A DNA stretch of 9,614 nt from Oceanicaulis sp. GTDB taxonomy: Bacteria; Pseudomonadota; Alphaproteobacteria; Caulobacterales; Maricaulaceae. A model generated the notes under the pieces. The model saw only the letters and a list, made by a program, of their open reading frames with translations, ran no database searches and was not told the DNA's origin. Within the stretch, counting starts at the first letter, position 1. The number at the start of each line of letters is the position of its first letter. The stretch spans positions 1-9,614 of the forward strand of contig RKRX01000225.1 in NCBI GenBank assembly GCA_007571185.1, read 5' to 3'. The position numbers and the translations under genes were made by a program. Shown here one piece after another: positions 1 to 6,934 of this stretch.

Positions 1-604
1 TGTCCGCATTTTGTGGCGGGATGCGTCGGACGCGGGTCAGTCCCGACCGGCCCAGGCGCATCAGCGCCTCGTTCAGGGTTTCGTCGGCGCCTTGCACCAG
101 ATCGGCGTCATACAGGGCGGGACGCGGATCGGTTGCAAGCAAAGGTTTGCCGGTTTTCAGGCGGGTGAAGAAACCGGCATTGAGGGTTTCCGCCGCAGTT
201 TCGCGCACGCCTTCCACAACCACAACACCGCCCGTCTTGAGGATTTCCACGCCGCGCCCGGCGACTCTTTCAAACTTGTCACGGCAGGCGATGATCACCT
301 CGGCGGGGCGGGCAGCCACCAGGGCCTCCGCACAGGGCGGGGTTTGGCCATAATGGGCGCAAGGTTCGAGTGTGACATAGATTGAGGATCCTTGGGCCTG
401 GTCGCCGGCCTGGGCCAGCGCCTGCGGTTCGGCATGAGGGCGTCCGCCCGGCGCTGTGGCCGCCGCGCCCAGGATTCGGCCCTGCTTGACCACCACACAC
501 CCTACAGCCGGGTTCGGCGCAGTCCGCCCCAGCGCGCCATAGGCGCAGGCGAGCGCCACATCCATGAAGCGCAGATCGTCAGGCGTCGGGGCGCGTCCGG
601 TCAT
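1..604 (-). CDS. ribD: RibD, riboflavin biosynthesis deaminase (partial; reductase part atypical)
   Basis: Cytosolic riboflavin enzyme. The N-terminal domain deaminates the pyrimidine intermediate and the C-terminal domain normally reduces its ribosyl side chain. 201 codons are visible and the 3' end lies beyond the window. The deaminase is clear: TAPNPAVGCVVV at residues 28-39, the zinc/proton-shuttle motif HAE (His57, Glu59), and the zinc cysteines in PCAHYGQTPPC (Cys82, Cys91). The usual junction NAGFFTRLKTGKP follows at 142-154. After it, the expected reductase opening (LKxAxSLDG and the long NADPH-binding stretch) is absent. Instead the protein goes quickly to LGRSGLTRV (184-192), which resembles a motif normally found well over 100 residues further on. 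The ATG start overlaps the gpmA stop as ATGA and leaves the normal N-terminal length. The deaminase call is firm. Whether reductase activity survives cannot be judged here. Confidence 0.88.
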   Translation of the reverse strand, partial: MTGRAPTPDDLRFMDVALACAYGALGRTAPNPAVGCVVVKQGRILGAAATAPGGRPHAEPQALAQAGDQAQGSSIYVTLEPCAHYGQTPPCAEALVAARPAEVIIACRDKFERVAGRGVEILKTGGVVVVEGVRETAAETLNAGFFTRLKTGKPLLATDPRPALYDADLVQGADETLNEALMRLGRSGLTRVRRIPPQNAD

Positions 605-1329
605 GCAGCCTGCTTGATCGGGGGCACAGGTCGGGCGCGCGCTCCGTCCAGATACCGTACCGAGACCGGTTTCAGGCCGTCTAGTTCAATCATCAGCGGG
701 TTGGCGGTAGGGATTTCGATTCTGACAATTTCTTGTTCTGACAGGTTAAACAGCATTTTCACCAGGGCGCGCAGGGAATTGCCGTGCGCAGAGACCAGGA
801 TGTTTTCACCGGCATGCAGCCTGGGCGCCAAGGCGGCGTTGAAATAGCGCTTCACGCGATTCAGGGTCAGTGCAAGGCTTTCGGCGCCCGGCAGCTGCGT
901 CGGATCCAGATCGGCATAACGGTCGTCAAAACGCGGATGGCGTTCGTCATCAGGCGCCAGGGCCGGCGGCGGCGTGTTGTAGGACCGGCGCCAGATATTG
1001 ACCAGCTTCTGTCCATGTTTGGCGACCGTCTCGGCCTTGCTCAGCCCGGTCAACGCCCCGTAATGGCGTTCATTGAGCAGCCAGGTCTTCTCAACCGGGA
1101 TCCAGACCCGGTCCACGCCTTCCAGTGCGATCCACAGCGTACGAATGGCGCGCTTGAGCCGTGAGGCGCAGGCAAAGCCGGGTTTGAAACCAGCTTCCTT
1201 GAGCAATTCACCGCCACGTCTGGCCTGGGCGATGCCCCTATCGGTCAAATCCACGTCCACCCAGCCGGTGAACCGGTTTTCCAGGTTCCACTGGCTCTGG
1301 CCGTGGCGGGTGAGAACGAGACGGGTCAT
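601..1329 (-). CDS. gpmA: 2,3-bisphosphoglycerate-dependent phosphoglycerate mutase
   Basis: Interconverts 3- and 2-phosphoglycerate in glycolysis/gluconeogenesis through a phosphohistidine intermediate in the cytosol. The 242-residue protein opens with MTRLVLTRHGQSQWN, with the phosphorylated His at residue 9. Other family landmarks are FTGWVDVDLT (20-29), Arg60 in LKRAI, the acid/base Glu87 in NERHYGALTGL, WRRSY (113-117) and the second catalytic His182 in AHGNSLRAL. Length and motifs fit the dPGM family. I chose the ATG at 1329 because it gives the family's usual N-terminus and overlaps the rmlA stop as ATGA. An in-frame GTG at 1338 would add only three residues. It lies between rmlA and ribD with 4-base overlaps on both sides, so it is probably translationally coupled and co-transcribed with the rhamnose genes. 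It has no obvious role in rhamnose synthesis. Confidence 0.95.
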   Translation of the reverse strand: MTRLVLTRHGQSQWNLENRFTGWVDVDLTDRGIAQARRGGELLKEAGFKPGFACASRLKRAIRTLWIALEGVDRVWIPVEKTWLLNERHYGALTGLSKAETVAKHGQKLVNIWRRSYNTPPPALAPDDERHPRFDDRYADLDPTQLPGAESLALTLNRVKRYFNAALAPRLHAGENILVSAHGNSLRALVKMLFNLSEQEIVRIEIPTANPLMIELDGLKPVSVRYLDGARARPVPPIKQAA

Positions 1330-2240
1330 GGTTGACACGGGGCGCGTGCGCTGAGACGTTGCAGATAAGCGCCATACTCGCTTTTGTGTTGGTTGGCGAG
1401 GGCGCTGAGGTCAGCGTTGTCGATCCATCCGTTCCGCCAGGCGATTTCTTCTGGGCAGGCGACCTTGAAGCCGTGCTGACGTTCAATGGCGCGAACCCAT
1501 TCTCCGGCGGTCACCAGCCCGTCCAGCGTGCCGGTGTCCAGCCAGGTTGCGCCCCGGGACAGCTTGATCACATTCAGAGTCTGTTCATCCAGATACAGCC
1601 GGTTGAGATCAATGATTTCCAGTTCGTCCCGGGTTGAAGGAATCAGGCGACGCGCCTTTTCCGGCGCGGTTTCATCATAGAAATAGAGCCCGATCACCGC
1701 CCACTCACTGCCCGGTCGCCGGGGCTTTTCCTCAAGATTGATCGCTTGCCCCTTCCCGTCAAATCCCACCACGCCGAACTGCTCAGGATTGCGTACCGGA
1801 CAGGCGAAAACCGTAGCTCCGGTTTCGGTATCAGCAGCCTGTTTGAGAAGGCCGCTCAGGCCGGTGGAATAGAGAACATTGTCGCCCAGGGCCAAAATGC
1901 TGGGCGCGCCATCCAGCCAGTTTTCGGCCAGGAGCATCGCGTCCGCCACGCCGCGGGTTTCAGTCTGAACCTGATAGTCGATCTTCATACCCCAGGCGTC
2001 GCCGTCACTCAGCAATGACTTAAACAGCGGCAGGTGCTGGGGGGTGGAGATGAGCAGGACGTCCCGGACCCCCGCCAGCATCAGAATGGAAAGCGGGTAA
2101 TACACCAGAGGCTTATCATAAATGGGCAGCAGCTGTTTGGAGATGGCGCGGGTCAGAGGCGCCAGACGGCTGCCCTCGCCGCCCGCGAGAAGCACGCCTT
2201 TGCGCCCAGAGGCGGGAACGGTCGGTGATCGCGTCATCAT
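1326..2240 (-). CDS. rmlA: Glucose-1-phosphate thymidylyltransferase (dTDP-glucose synthase)
   Basis: Joins glucose-1-phosphate and dTTP to give dTDP-glucose, the first step of dTDP-L-rhamnose synthesis. The 304-residue protein has the nucleotidyltransferase signature LLAGGEGSRLAPLT (17-30), SKQLLPIYDKPLVYYPLS, the metal-binding LGDN, FGVVGFD, LEEKPRRP, GLYFYDE, the acidic ELEIIDLNRLYL segment, TWLDTGT and CPEEIAWR. All match RmlA in order, and the length is near the usual ~290. Several usually fixed positions differ: GEGSR for GxGTR, ETRGVADA where related enzymes have SPDGLAQA, and RDELEII for RGELEIT. I chose the ATG at 2240 because longer versions would run into rmlD; the adjacent ATG at 2237 is also possible. 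It starts 10 bases after the rmlD stop and its own stop overlaps gpmA. The rmlBCD neighbours support the thymidylyltransferase call over other sugar nucleotidyltransferases. Confidence 0.93.
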   Translation of the reverse strand: MMTRSPTVPASGRKGVLLAGGEGSRLAPLTRAISKQLLPIYDKPLVYYPLSILMLAGVRDVLLISTPQHLPLFKSLLSDGDAWGMKIDYQVQTETRGVADAMLLAENWLDGAPSILALGDNVLYSTGLSGLLKQAADTETGATVFACPVRNPEQFGVVGFDGKGQAINLEEKPRRPGSEWAVIGLYFYDETAPEKARRLIPSTRDELEIIDLNRLYLDEQTLNVIKLSRGATWLDTGTLDGLVTAGEWVRAIERQHGFKVACPEEIAWRNGWIDNADLSALANQHKSEYGAYLQRLSARAPCQP

Positions 2241-2250
2241 GGGAAAGGGT

Positions 2251-3135
2251 TTAGCGATTCGCCAGCCAGACGTCGAGCGCTTGGCCAAGTCCTCGTCGCC
2301 AGTCGGGGGGCGGTATTCCGATCAGGGTTTCGAGCCGGTCACCGCCCAGCGGGGTTCTCTTCGGTCGCTGTGCTGCGGTGGGAAAGGCGCTGCTGTCGAC
2401 CGCATGCACAACCGCATGAGGCGCCCCTCGGGCGCGGCCCAGATCAAAAGCGGTTTCGGCCAGCCGCCGCCAGCTCACAAAGGGCCGCCCGGCGCAGTGA
2501 TACACGCCTCGTCCTTCAGATCTGCTCGCCAGCGCGACCAAGCGGCGGGCCAGCGCATCCACGGGAGTGGGGCCGATGATCTGATCATCAACGACATCCA
2601 GTGTATTCCGGGACCGGGCCAGCGTCCACATTCTGCTGGGGAAATCATCACCTGATCCGCTGAACACAGCTGAGGTGCGCACGATGGCGGCGTCGGCAAA
2701 CGCATCCAGCACGGCATACTCCCCCTCCAGCTTGGTCCGGCCATAGACATTGACGGGCGCAGGCGGAGCGTCTTCAGCGTAGGGCGCGGTCGCCTGCCCA
2801 TCGAACACATAGTCGGTGGACACATGCACGAAGCGGCTGTGAAGGGCTGCACAGGCTTTGGCCATGTCTCCGGGCGCACGGGTGTTGATCGCCGCGCACA
2901 GCGCAGGTTCGCGCTCAGCCTTGTCCACGGCGGTATAGGCGGCGGCGTTGATGACGTGGCTCGGTTGCAGCGCCCTGATCAGGAATGCAGCCTGCCCGGG
3001 TTGGGACAAGTCACAGCGATCCCGGCCCGCGAACATGATTTTGATCCCGCACTTCCGCGCCTGCCGCGCCAGCGCCCGGGCCAACTGGCCGGATTGGCCG
3101 AAAACAAGCAGGCAAGGCAGGGCGGGGTTCGTCAT
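2251..3135 (-). CDS. rmlD: dTDP-4-dehydrorhamnose reductase
   Basis: Final step of dTDP-L-rhamnose synthesis: NAD(P)H-dependent reduction of dTDP-4-dehydro-L-rhamnose. The 294-residue protein is a short-chain-dehydrogenase-type reductase. It has the nucleotide-binding GQSGQLA (13-19), INAAAYTAVDKAE (62-74), the catalytic Thr in STDYVFDG (106-113), and the YxxxK pair Tyr131/Lys135 in NVYGRTKLEGE. The C-terminal RPKRTPLGGDRLE and PDWRRGL segments match the RmlD substrate-binding tail. Length is typical. The ATG at 3135 lies 9 bases after the rmlB stop with no strong ribosome-binding sequence, which fits translational coupling. An ATG overlapping the rmlB stop (at 3148) is out of frame and is not used. 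The second residue of the usual LRTSWVY segment is altered (VRTSAVFSG), a mild divergence. Confidence 0.95.
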   Translation of the reverse strand: MTNPALPCLLVFGQSGQLARALARQARKCGIKIMFAGRDRCDLSQPGQAAFLIRALQPSHVINAAAYTAVDKAEREPALCAAINTRAPGDMAKACAALHSRFVHVSTDYVFDGQATAPYAEDAPPAPVNVYGRTKLEGEYAVLDAFADAAIVRTSAVFSGSGDDFPSRMWTLARSRNTLDVVDDQIIGPTPVDALARRLVALASRSEGRGVYHCAGRPFVSWRRLAETAFDLGRARGAPHAVVHAVDSSAFPTAAQRPKRTPLGGDRLETLIGIPPPDWRRGLGQALDVWLANR

Positions 3136-3144
3136 GCAGAAGGT

Positions 3145-4182
3145 TCATTCATGGGCGCTGGTTGACGGAATCCACCATGATGCATGGTTGAGATACCAGT
3201 CCAGCGTCCGGGCGAGTCCGGTCTCAAAGCTTATGCTTGGGCTCCAGCTCAGCTCAGCCCGGATGCGGGCAGCGTCGATGGCGTAGCGGCGATCATGGCC
3301 CGGGCGGTCGGCGACCAGCTCAATCAACGCCCGCCGGGGCGTCTTATGGGGCAGACGCTTATCGAGAAGATCACAGATTTTCCGCACCACATCCAGGTTG
3401 GTGCGCTCAGTATCGCCGCCCACACAATAGGTGCGCCCCGCTTGCCCGATTTCAGCGATCAGGCGCAGCGCTCTGGCATGATCGTGCACATGCAGCCAGT
3501 CGCGGATCTGGCCACCATCGCCGTAAACCGGCAGCGGGCGGCCTTCCAACCCGTTCAGGATCATCCGCGGGATCAGCTTTTCGGGAAATTGCCGCGGCCC
3601 GTAATTGTTGGAGCAATTGCATATACGCACGTCCAGCTCATAGGTGCGGGCCCAGGCGCGCACCAGATGATCTGATCCCGCCTTGCTGGCTGAATAGGGT
3701 GAGGAGGGCGCATAGGGGGTGGTTTCGTCAAACCGGCTGGCGCCGCCGTCTCCCAGATCGCCGAATACTTCATCGGTGGAAACATGGATGAAACGCACCG
3801 GCGGCTGACCGGTCTGGTGTTGATCACGCCAGGCGCGCACCGCTTCAAGCACTTCAAACGTGCCCGTCAGATTGGTGGAGATGAAATCGCTTGCAGAATT
3901 GATGGACCGGTCCACATGGGTTTCGGCGGCTGCATGGAACACCGCTTCAGGGTTGGCGCGCTCCATCACATCACGTAGGGTGTTCCGGTTGCGAATATCG
4001 CCTTTGATGAGCTGGCAGTGACCGGTGGCCTTCAGCAACGCCACCGTCCCCGCTGCGGCGGCATAGGTGAGCTGATCCAGCACCGTGACGGTCCAACCTG
4101 CCGTGACAAGCTCTAGCACCAGGGCTGAGCCGATAAAACCGGCGCCGCCGGTAACCAGGGCTCGGGGTCGCGGCGGGCTCAT
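3145..4182 (-). CDS. rmlB: dTDP-glucose 4,6-dehydratase
   Basis: Converts dTDP-glucose to dTDP-4-keto-6-deoxyglucose using tightly bound NAD+; second step of dTDP-L-rhamnose synthesis. The 345-residue extended SDR protein shows the NAD-binding TGGAGFIGS (11-19), HAAAETHVDRSI (83-94), the catalytic triad segment STDEVFG with Thr136, Asp137 and Glu138, and Tyr163/Lys167 in YSASKAGSDH. NCSNNYGPRQFPEKLIP (189-205), GDGGQIRDWLHVHDHARA and DRPGHDRRYAID also match. These are diagnostic for RmlB and all catalytic residues are present. The segment after LTY (AAAAGTVALL) differs from the usual AGNLESL, but no catalytic residue is affected. Its ATG overlaps the rmlC stop as ATGA. Confidence 0.97.
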   Translation of the reverse strand: MSPPRPRALVTGGAGFIGSALVLELVTAGWTVTVLDQLTYAAAAGTVALLKATGHCQLIKGDIRNRNTLRDVMERANPEAVFHAAAETHVDRSINSASDFISTNLTGTFEVLEAVRAWRDQHQTGQPPVRFIHVSTDEVFGDLGDGGASRFDETTPYAPSSPYSASKAGSDHLVRAWARTYELDVRICNCSNNYGPRQFPEKLIPRMILNGLEGRPLPVYGDGGQIRDWLHVHDHARALRLIAEIGQAGRTYCVGGDTERTNLDVVRKICDLLDKRLPHKTPRRALIELVADRPGHDRRYAIDAARIRAELSWSPSISFETGLARTLDWYLNHASWWIPSTSAHE

Positions 4183-4742
4183 GCCTGATTATTCCAGCAA
4201 AAGCGCACATCGCTATCGGCCAGGGTCGGCGCCTTAGCGTCCCTGTCGGACAGAATCGGGTCTTTGATCTCCCAATCCACACCCAGGGCCGGGTCGTCCC
4301 AGGCCACGCTACGGTCATGGGGGCGGCTGTAGGGGGCGGTGACCTTGTAGGCGACGCGGGTGTCGGGTTTAAGGGTGACAAAGCCGTGCAGAAAACCCGC
4401 TGGCGCCAGAAGCTGGGCAGGGGTGTCCGCATCCAGCCGGACTTTCACCCAGCGTCCGTAATGGGGCGAACCCTCCCGGATATCCACGGCTACATCTAGA
4501 ATCGCGCCCGTGAGCACGCTCACAAGCTTGCTCTGGGCGACCGGCGGCAGCTGGCAGTGCAATCCCCGTAAGGTGCCGGCCCGTCGCGAATAGGACAGAT
4601 TGTCCTGTGCAAAACTGTAACCCAGTCCTGCCCGGGCCAGCTCGGCGGCGGACCAGGTTTCGCTGAACCAGCCTCGCTCATCTCCCAAGCGCTGGGGATG
4701 GAGGAGTTTGACCTCGGGAATTGCAGTCGCTTCAATTTTCAT
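4179..4742 (-). CDS. rmlC: dTDP-4-dehydrorhamnose 3,5-epimerase
   Basis: Epimerises C3 and C5 of dTDP-4-keto-6-deoxyglucose; third step of dTDP-L-rhamnose synthesis. The 187-residue cupin-fold protein has DERGWFSETW (21-30), QDNLSYS (46-52), LRGLHCQ with the catalytic His62, DVAVDIREGSPHYGRW (83-98), PAGFLHGFVTL (114-124), the tyrosine-bearing YKVTAPYS (132-139), WDDPALGVDW, and LSDRD with the conserved Asp168. Length is typical. It is the first gene of the minus-strand run. The ATG at 4742 is preceded by only a weak purine stretch, and a 6-bp inverted repeat lies 15 bases upstream of the start. The gene order C-B-D-A differs from the common B-D-A-C order. Confidence is high from motifs and neighbours together. 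Confidence 0.96.
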   Translation of the reverse strand: MKIEATAIPEVKLLHPQRLGDERGWFSETWSAAELARAGLGYSFAQDNLSYSRRAGTLRGLHCQLPPVAQSKLVSVLTGAILDVAVDIREGSPHYGRWVKVRLDADTPAQLLAPAGFLHGFVTLKPDTRVAYKVTAPYSRPHDRSVAWDDPALGVDWEIKDPILSDRDAKAPTLADSDVRFCWNNQA

Positions 4743-4756
4743 CTCGGGCTCTCAAG

Positions 4757-4774
4757 CCGCAGGGCATGCTGCGG
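4757..4774. repeat. Inverted repeat upstream of rmlC
   Basis: CCGCAG-GGCATG-CTGCGG: perfect 6-bp arms around a 6-base centre that itself holds a GCATG core. It ends 15 bases before the rmlC start codon, so it could form a small hairpin in the rml leader or be a protein-binding site. Arms this short could arise by chance, so the function is open. Confidence 0.45.
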
Positions 4775-4777
4775 TCG

Positions 4778-4806
4778 TCTAGCAAGGCTTGCCGGATGCT
4801 GCTAGA
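4778..4806. repeat. Inverted repeat TCTAGCA...TGCTAGA
   Basis: Perfect 7-bp arms at 4778-4784 and 4800-4806, separated by 15 bases (centre-to-centre 22, about two helical turns). This spacing is the sort seen for dimeric regulators bound on one DNA face. It also places CTAG, an underrepresented tetranucleotide in many bacteria, in both arms. No known operator is recognised. Confidence 0.45.
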
Positions 4807-4817
4807 GGACAGCCTCT
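4804..4817. repeat. Short inverted repeat AGAGG...CCTCT
   Basis: 5-bp arms (4804-4808 and 4813-4817) around ACAG, sharing bases with the right arm of the preceding repeat. The two structures are therefore mutually exclusive as hairpins. It lies just upstream of the kdsD start candidates. On its own this is weak and could be chance. Confidence 0.3.
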
Positions 4818-4841
4818 GTCTGTGAACATGTGGAAACCGAT

Positions 4842-5834
4842 ATGCCTGCCGAAGACGGTTTTGTCCTTGACCCGGGCGCCATTGTGTCCGCCATGCGCCG
4901 CACGCTGGAGCTTGAGATGTCGGGGCTGTCGCAGTTAAGCGCGGCGCTGGATACGGCAAGCCTTCAGGCGGTGCAGCTGATCGCAGGACTCAAGGGGCGG
5001 TTGATCTGTGCGGGTGTAGGCAAGTCCGGGCATGTGGCGCGCAAGATTGCAGCGACGCTCGCTTCCACCGGCGCTCCGGCGCAGTATGTGCATCCTTCCG
5101 AGGCCAGTCATGGCGATTTGGGGATGATCACCACCGATGACGCCGTGCTGGCGCTGTCAAGGTCGGGCGAGACTCGGGAGCTGGGCGATATGGTGGCCTA
5201 TTGTCGCCGGTTTGGCGTGCCGCTCATCGCCATGACAATGGGCGCGCAGTCCACCTTGGCCAAAGGCGCTGATCTGTTGTTGCTGTGCCCCAAAGCGCAA
5301 GAGGCGTGCGGCGAGACCCGGGCGCCTACAACCTCCACCACCATGATGATGGCGTTCGGCGATGCTCTGGCGGTGGCGCTGATTGAGGCGCGGGGATTCA
5401 CCGCGCGTGATTTCGCCCGTTATCATCCCGGCGGGGCGTTGGGCTCGGCGCTGGCCCGGGTGGACGCGCTCATGCATGCCGGTGACGCCATGCCGCTGGT
5501 GTCGGACCGAGCCGGCATGGGTGAGTCGCTGATTGTGATGAGTGAAAAAGGATTTGGTTGCGTGGGTGTGATCAATGCAGATGGCGTGCTTGCGGGGATG
5601 GTCACCGATGGCGATCTGCGCCGCAAAATGGGGCCGGGTCTGACCGATGAAGCGGTGAAGGCGGTGATGACGGCCAGGCCGGTCACCGTGTCCGCCGACA
5701 TGCTGGTTTCAGATGCGTTACGGATCATGACCGCGGGCCGTCGCAAAATCACCCAGTTGTTTGTCTGTGACGAGCAAGGCTGTCCGGTGGGCTTGCTGCA
5801 CATTCATGATCTTCTGCGTGCGGGTGTGAGTTAA
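4842..5834 (+). CDS. kdsD: Arabinose-5-phosphate isomerase (KpsF/GutQ family)
   Basis: Interconverts ribulose-5-phosphate and arabinose-5-phosphate in the cytosol, feeding 3-deoxy-manno-octulosonate (Kdo) synthesis for lipopolysaccharide. From this ATG it is 330 residues: an SIS domain followed by two CBS domains, the usual layout. The SIS part has GVGKSGHVARKIAATLASTG, HPSEASHGDLGMI, the phosphate-binding SRSGETREL, and EACGETRAPTTSTT (conserved Glu). HPGGALGSAL with the catalytic His closes the domain. The CBS pair holds VTDGDLRR and a final HIHDLLRAG. I chose the ATG at 4842 because GGAA lies 6 bases upstream. A GTG at 4830 would add four residues (METD) and cannot be excluded. It is the first gene of the plus-strand block, divergent from rmlC. 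Related GutQ proteins have the same fold, but the envelope-sugar neighbours favour the Kdo role. Confidence 0.93.
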   Translation: MPAEDGFVLDPGAIVSAMRRTLELEMSGLSQLSAALDTASLQAVQLIAGLKGRLICAGVGKSGHVARKIAATLASTGAPAQYVHPSEASHGDLGMITTDDAVLALSRSGETRELGDMVAYCRRFGVPLIAMTMGAQSTLAKGADLLLLCPKAQEACGETRAPTTSTTMMMAFGDALAVALIEARGFTARDFARYHPGGALGSALARVDALMHAGDAMPLVSDRAGMGESLIVMSEKGFGCVGVINADGVLAGMVTDGDLRRKMGPGLTDEAVKAVMTARPVTVSADMLVSDALRIMTAGRRKITQLFVCDEQGCPVGLLHIHDLLRAGVS

Positions 5835-5861
5835 GCGGGGCGGTAGGCGCGGCTCAAAGGG

Positions 5862-5889
5862 TTGCCTTGGGCGCGCACAAGTCTATGAC
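5862..5889 (+). promoter_or_regulatory. Possible sigma-70-like promoter before the Gfo/Idh gene
   Basis: TTGCCT (5862-5867), a 16-base spacer, then TATGAC (5884-5889), each matching 4 of 6 consensus bases. It falls in the 66-84-base gap after kdsD. If real, transcription would begin near 5896, leaving almost no leader for the ATG at 5901 but about 23 bases for the ATG at 5919. It may be a chance match, and the gap could simply lie inside one operon. Confidence 0.25.
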
Positions 5890-5900
5890 ACGCTCACCGA

Positions 5901-6887
5901 ATGCAACGGACCGTCTCCATGACTCAAACGGTTTTTCCTCCCCTGCGCGCGGGCGTGATTGGCGTGGGTGTATTTGGCGGTCATCACTGCGGCAAATACG
6001 TCGATCATCCTGACACCGATCTCAAGGCGGTGTTCGATCCAGATGTCGCCCGCGCCCAGGTGCTGGCGGACAGATATGGCGCTGCGGTCCTCACCGATCT
6101 TGACGCCTTTCTGGCTGGGGTGGATGTGGTCACGATCGCCAGTCCTGGCGTGACCCATGGCGCCTTGGCGCGCCGGGTTCTGGAGGCGGGCAAGTCAGCC
6201 CTGGTGGAAAAGCCGCTGGCGCTGTCAGCTCTCGAAGCCCGCGCCTTGGTTGATCTCGCCACAGACAAAGGTCTTGTCCTGGCCTGCGGTCACCAGGAGC
6301 GCCTTGTGTTTGAGGCGATGAGGCTGACGGGTGTCGGTGAGTCGCCCACATATATTTACGCTACTCGTCAGGGCGTGTTTGACAGGCGTGGCGCCGATGT
6401 TTCCATAACTTTCGATCTGATGGTTCATGACATGGATCTGGCGCTGATGCTCATCGGTCAGAATGAACCGGCGGACTTGACCGCTCAAGGGCGGGTGGTG
6501 AAGACGAACAAGTTCGATGACGTCACTATGCAGGCCGTGTTCGACAACGGCGCCCGGCTGGAGTTGAACGCCACCCGGGTTGCTGACAAGCGCCGCCGCA
6601 TCATGCGGTTGGAGTATGAGAGCGGGGCGATTGAGATCGATTTCATCGCCCGCACTTTCCAGAATTTCACCGGCTTCAATCTCAATTCTGACTATCACAG
6701 CACGCCTGAGGGCAGGGATCCGCTGGGCGCCAATGTGGCGGCCTTCATCGATGCGGTTCTGGGCCGGGCGGACGCCCCGGCCGTGACTGGAAGGGCGGGC
6801 GCGGCGGCGGTGGCGCTGGCTGAACGTGTTGACGCTGCTGTCACCCGATGCGATGGCGGGCGCCAAGGTCGGCGAGATAATCCTTGA
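5901..6887 (+). CDS. Gfo/Idh/MocA-family oxidoreductase, GnnA-like (candidate UDP-GlcNAc 3-dehydrogenase)
   Basis: NAD(P)-dependent sugar oxidoreductase of 328 residues. The N-terminal Rossmann fold shows AGVIGVGVFGGHHCGKY (17-33) and the family signature EKPLAL (103-108). The C-terminal half has DLMVHDMDLAL, with His176 in the usual catalytic position. The GHQER motif (130-134), the HH after the glycine loop and the overall pattern recall, from memory, GnnA, which oxidises the 3-OH of UDP-GlcNAc so that GnnB can aminate it for amide-linked lipid A. kdsD, PMM and glmS neighbours fit an envelope role, but no GnnB aminotransferase is in the window, so the substrate is inferred. The start is uncertain: ATG 5901 or ATG 5919 (MTQTV), the latter with a weak GGA 8 bases upstream. 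The last ~12 residues are arginine/glycine-rich with no recognisable homology. Confidence 0.85.
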   Translation: MQRTVSMTQTVFPPLRAGVIGVGVFGGHHCGKYVDHPDTDLKAVFDPDVARAQVLADRYGAAVLTDLDAFLAGVDVVTIASPGVTHGALARRVLEAGKSALVEKPLALSALEARALVDLATDKGLVLACGHQERLVFEAMRLTGVGESPTYIYATRQGVFDRRGADVSITFDLMVHDMDLALMLIGQNEPADLTAQGRVVKTNKFDDVTMQAVFDNGARLELNATRVADKRRRIMRLEYESGAIEIDFIARTFQNFTGFNLNSDYHSTPEGRDPLGANVAAFIDAVLGRADAPAVTGRAGAAAVALAERVDAAVTRCDGGRQGRRDNP

Positions 6888-6928
6888 CGCCGCACTCACC
6901 AGCCTGATGCAATGCCAATACAACCGGC

Positions 6929-6934
6929 GAGGAA
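6929..6934 (+). promoter_or_regulatory. Ribosome-binding site fixing the PMM/PGM start
   Basis: GAGGAA, 5 bases before the ATG at 6940, is the best Shine-Dalgarno match in the window. It decides the start of the phosphohexomutase against an in-frame upstream extension reaching into the preceding gene. Confidence 0.75.

Larger units (their letters stand above)
4743..4829. promoter_or_regulatory. Divergent intergenic region between rmlC and kdsD
   Basis: This 87-base gap is the only space from which both the leftward rml run and the rightward kdsD block can be started. It is filled with inverted repeats (listed separately). On the minus strand a weak promoter-like pair can be read: TTCACA (plus positions 4826-4821), 16 bases, then TAGCAG (4804-4799). 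The first element is close to the sigma-70 -35 consensus and the second is poor. I see no convincing rightward -35/-10 pair. The regulatory role is inferred from gene orientation, not from a recognised operator. Confidence 0.5.

Noticed and set aside
2241..2288. N-terminal extension of rmlA into rmlD
   Set aside because: The 16 extra residues have no RmlA similarity and would overlap the rmlD end; the ATG at 2240 gives the normal length.
3237..3791. Plus-strand open frame of 184 codons inside rmlB
   Set aside because: Arginine/proline-rich shadow frame antisense to an unambiguous rmlB; no domain and no ribosome-binding site.
5851..5880. Possible terminator between kdsD and the Gfo/Idh gene
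   Set aside because: Only a 4-bp AAGG/CCTT stem is visible with no following T-run, so it does not qualify as an intrinsic terminator.
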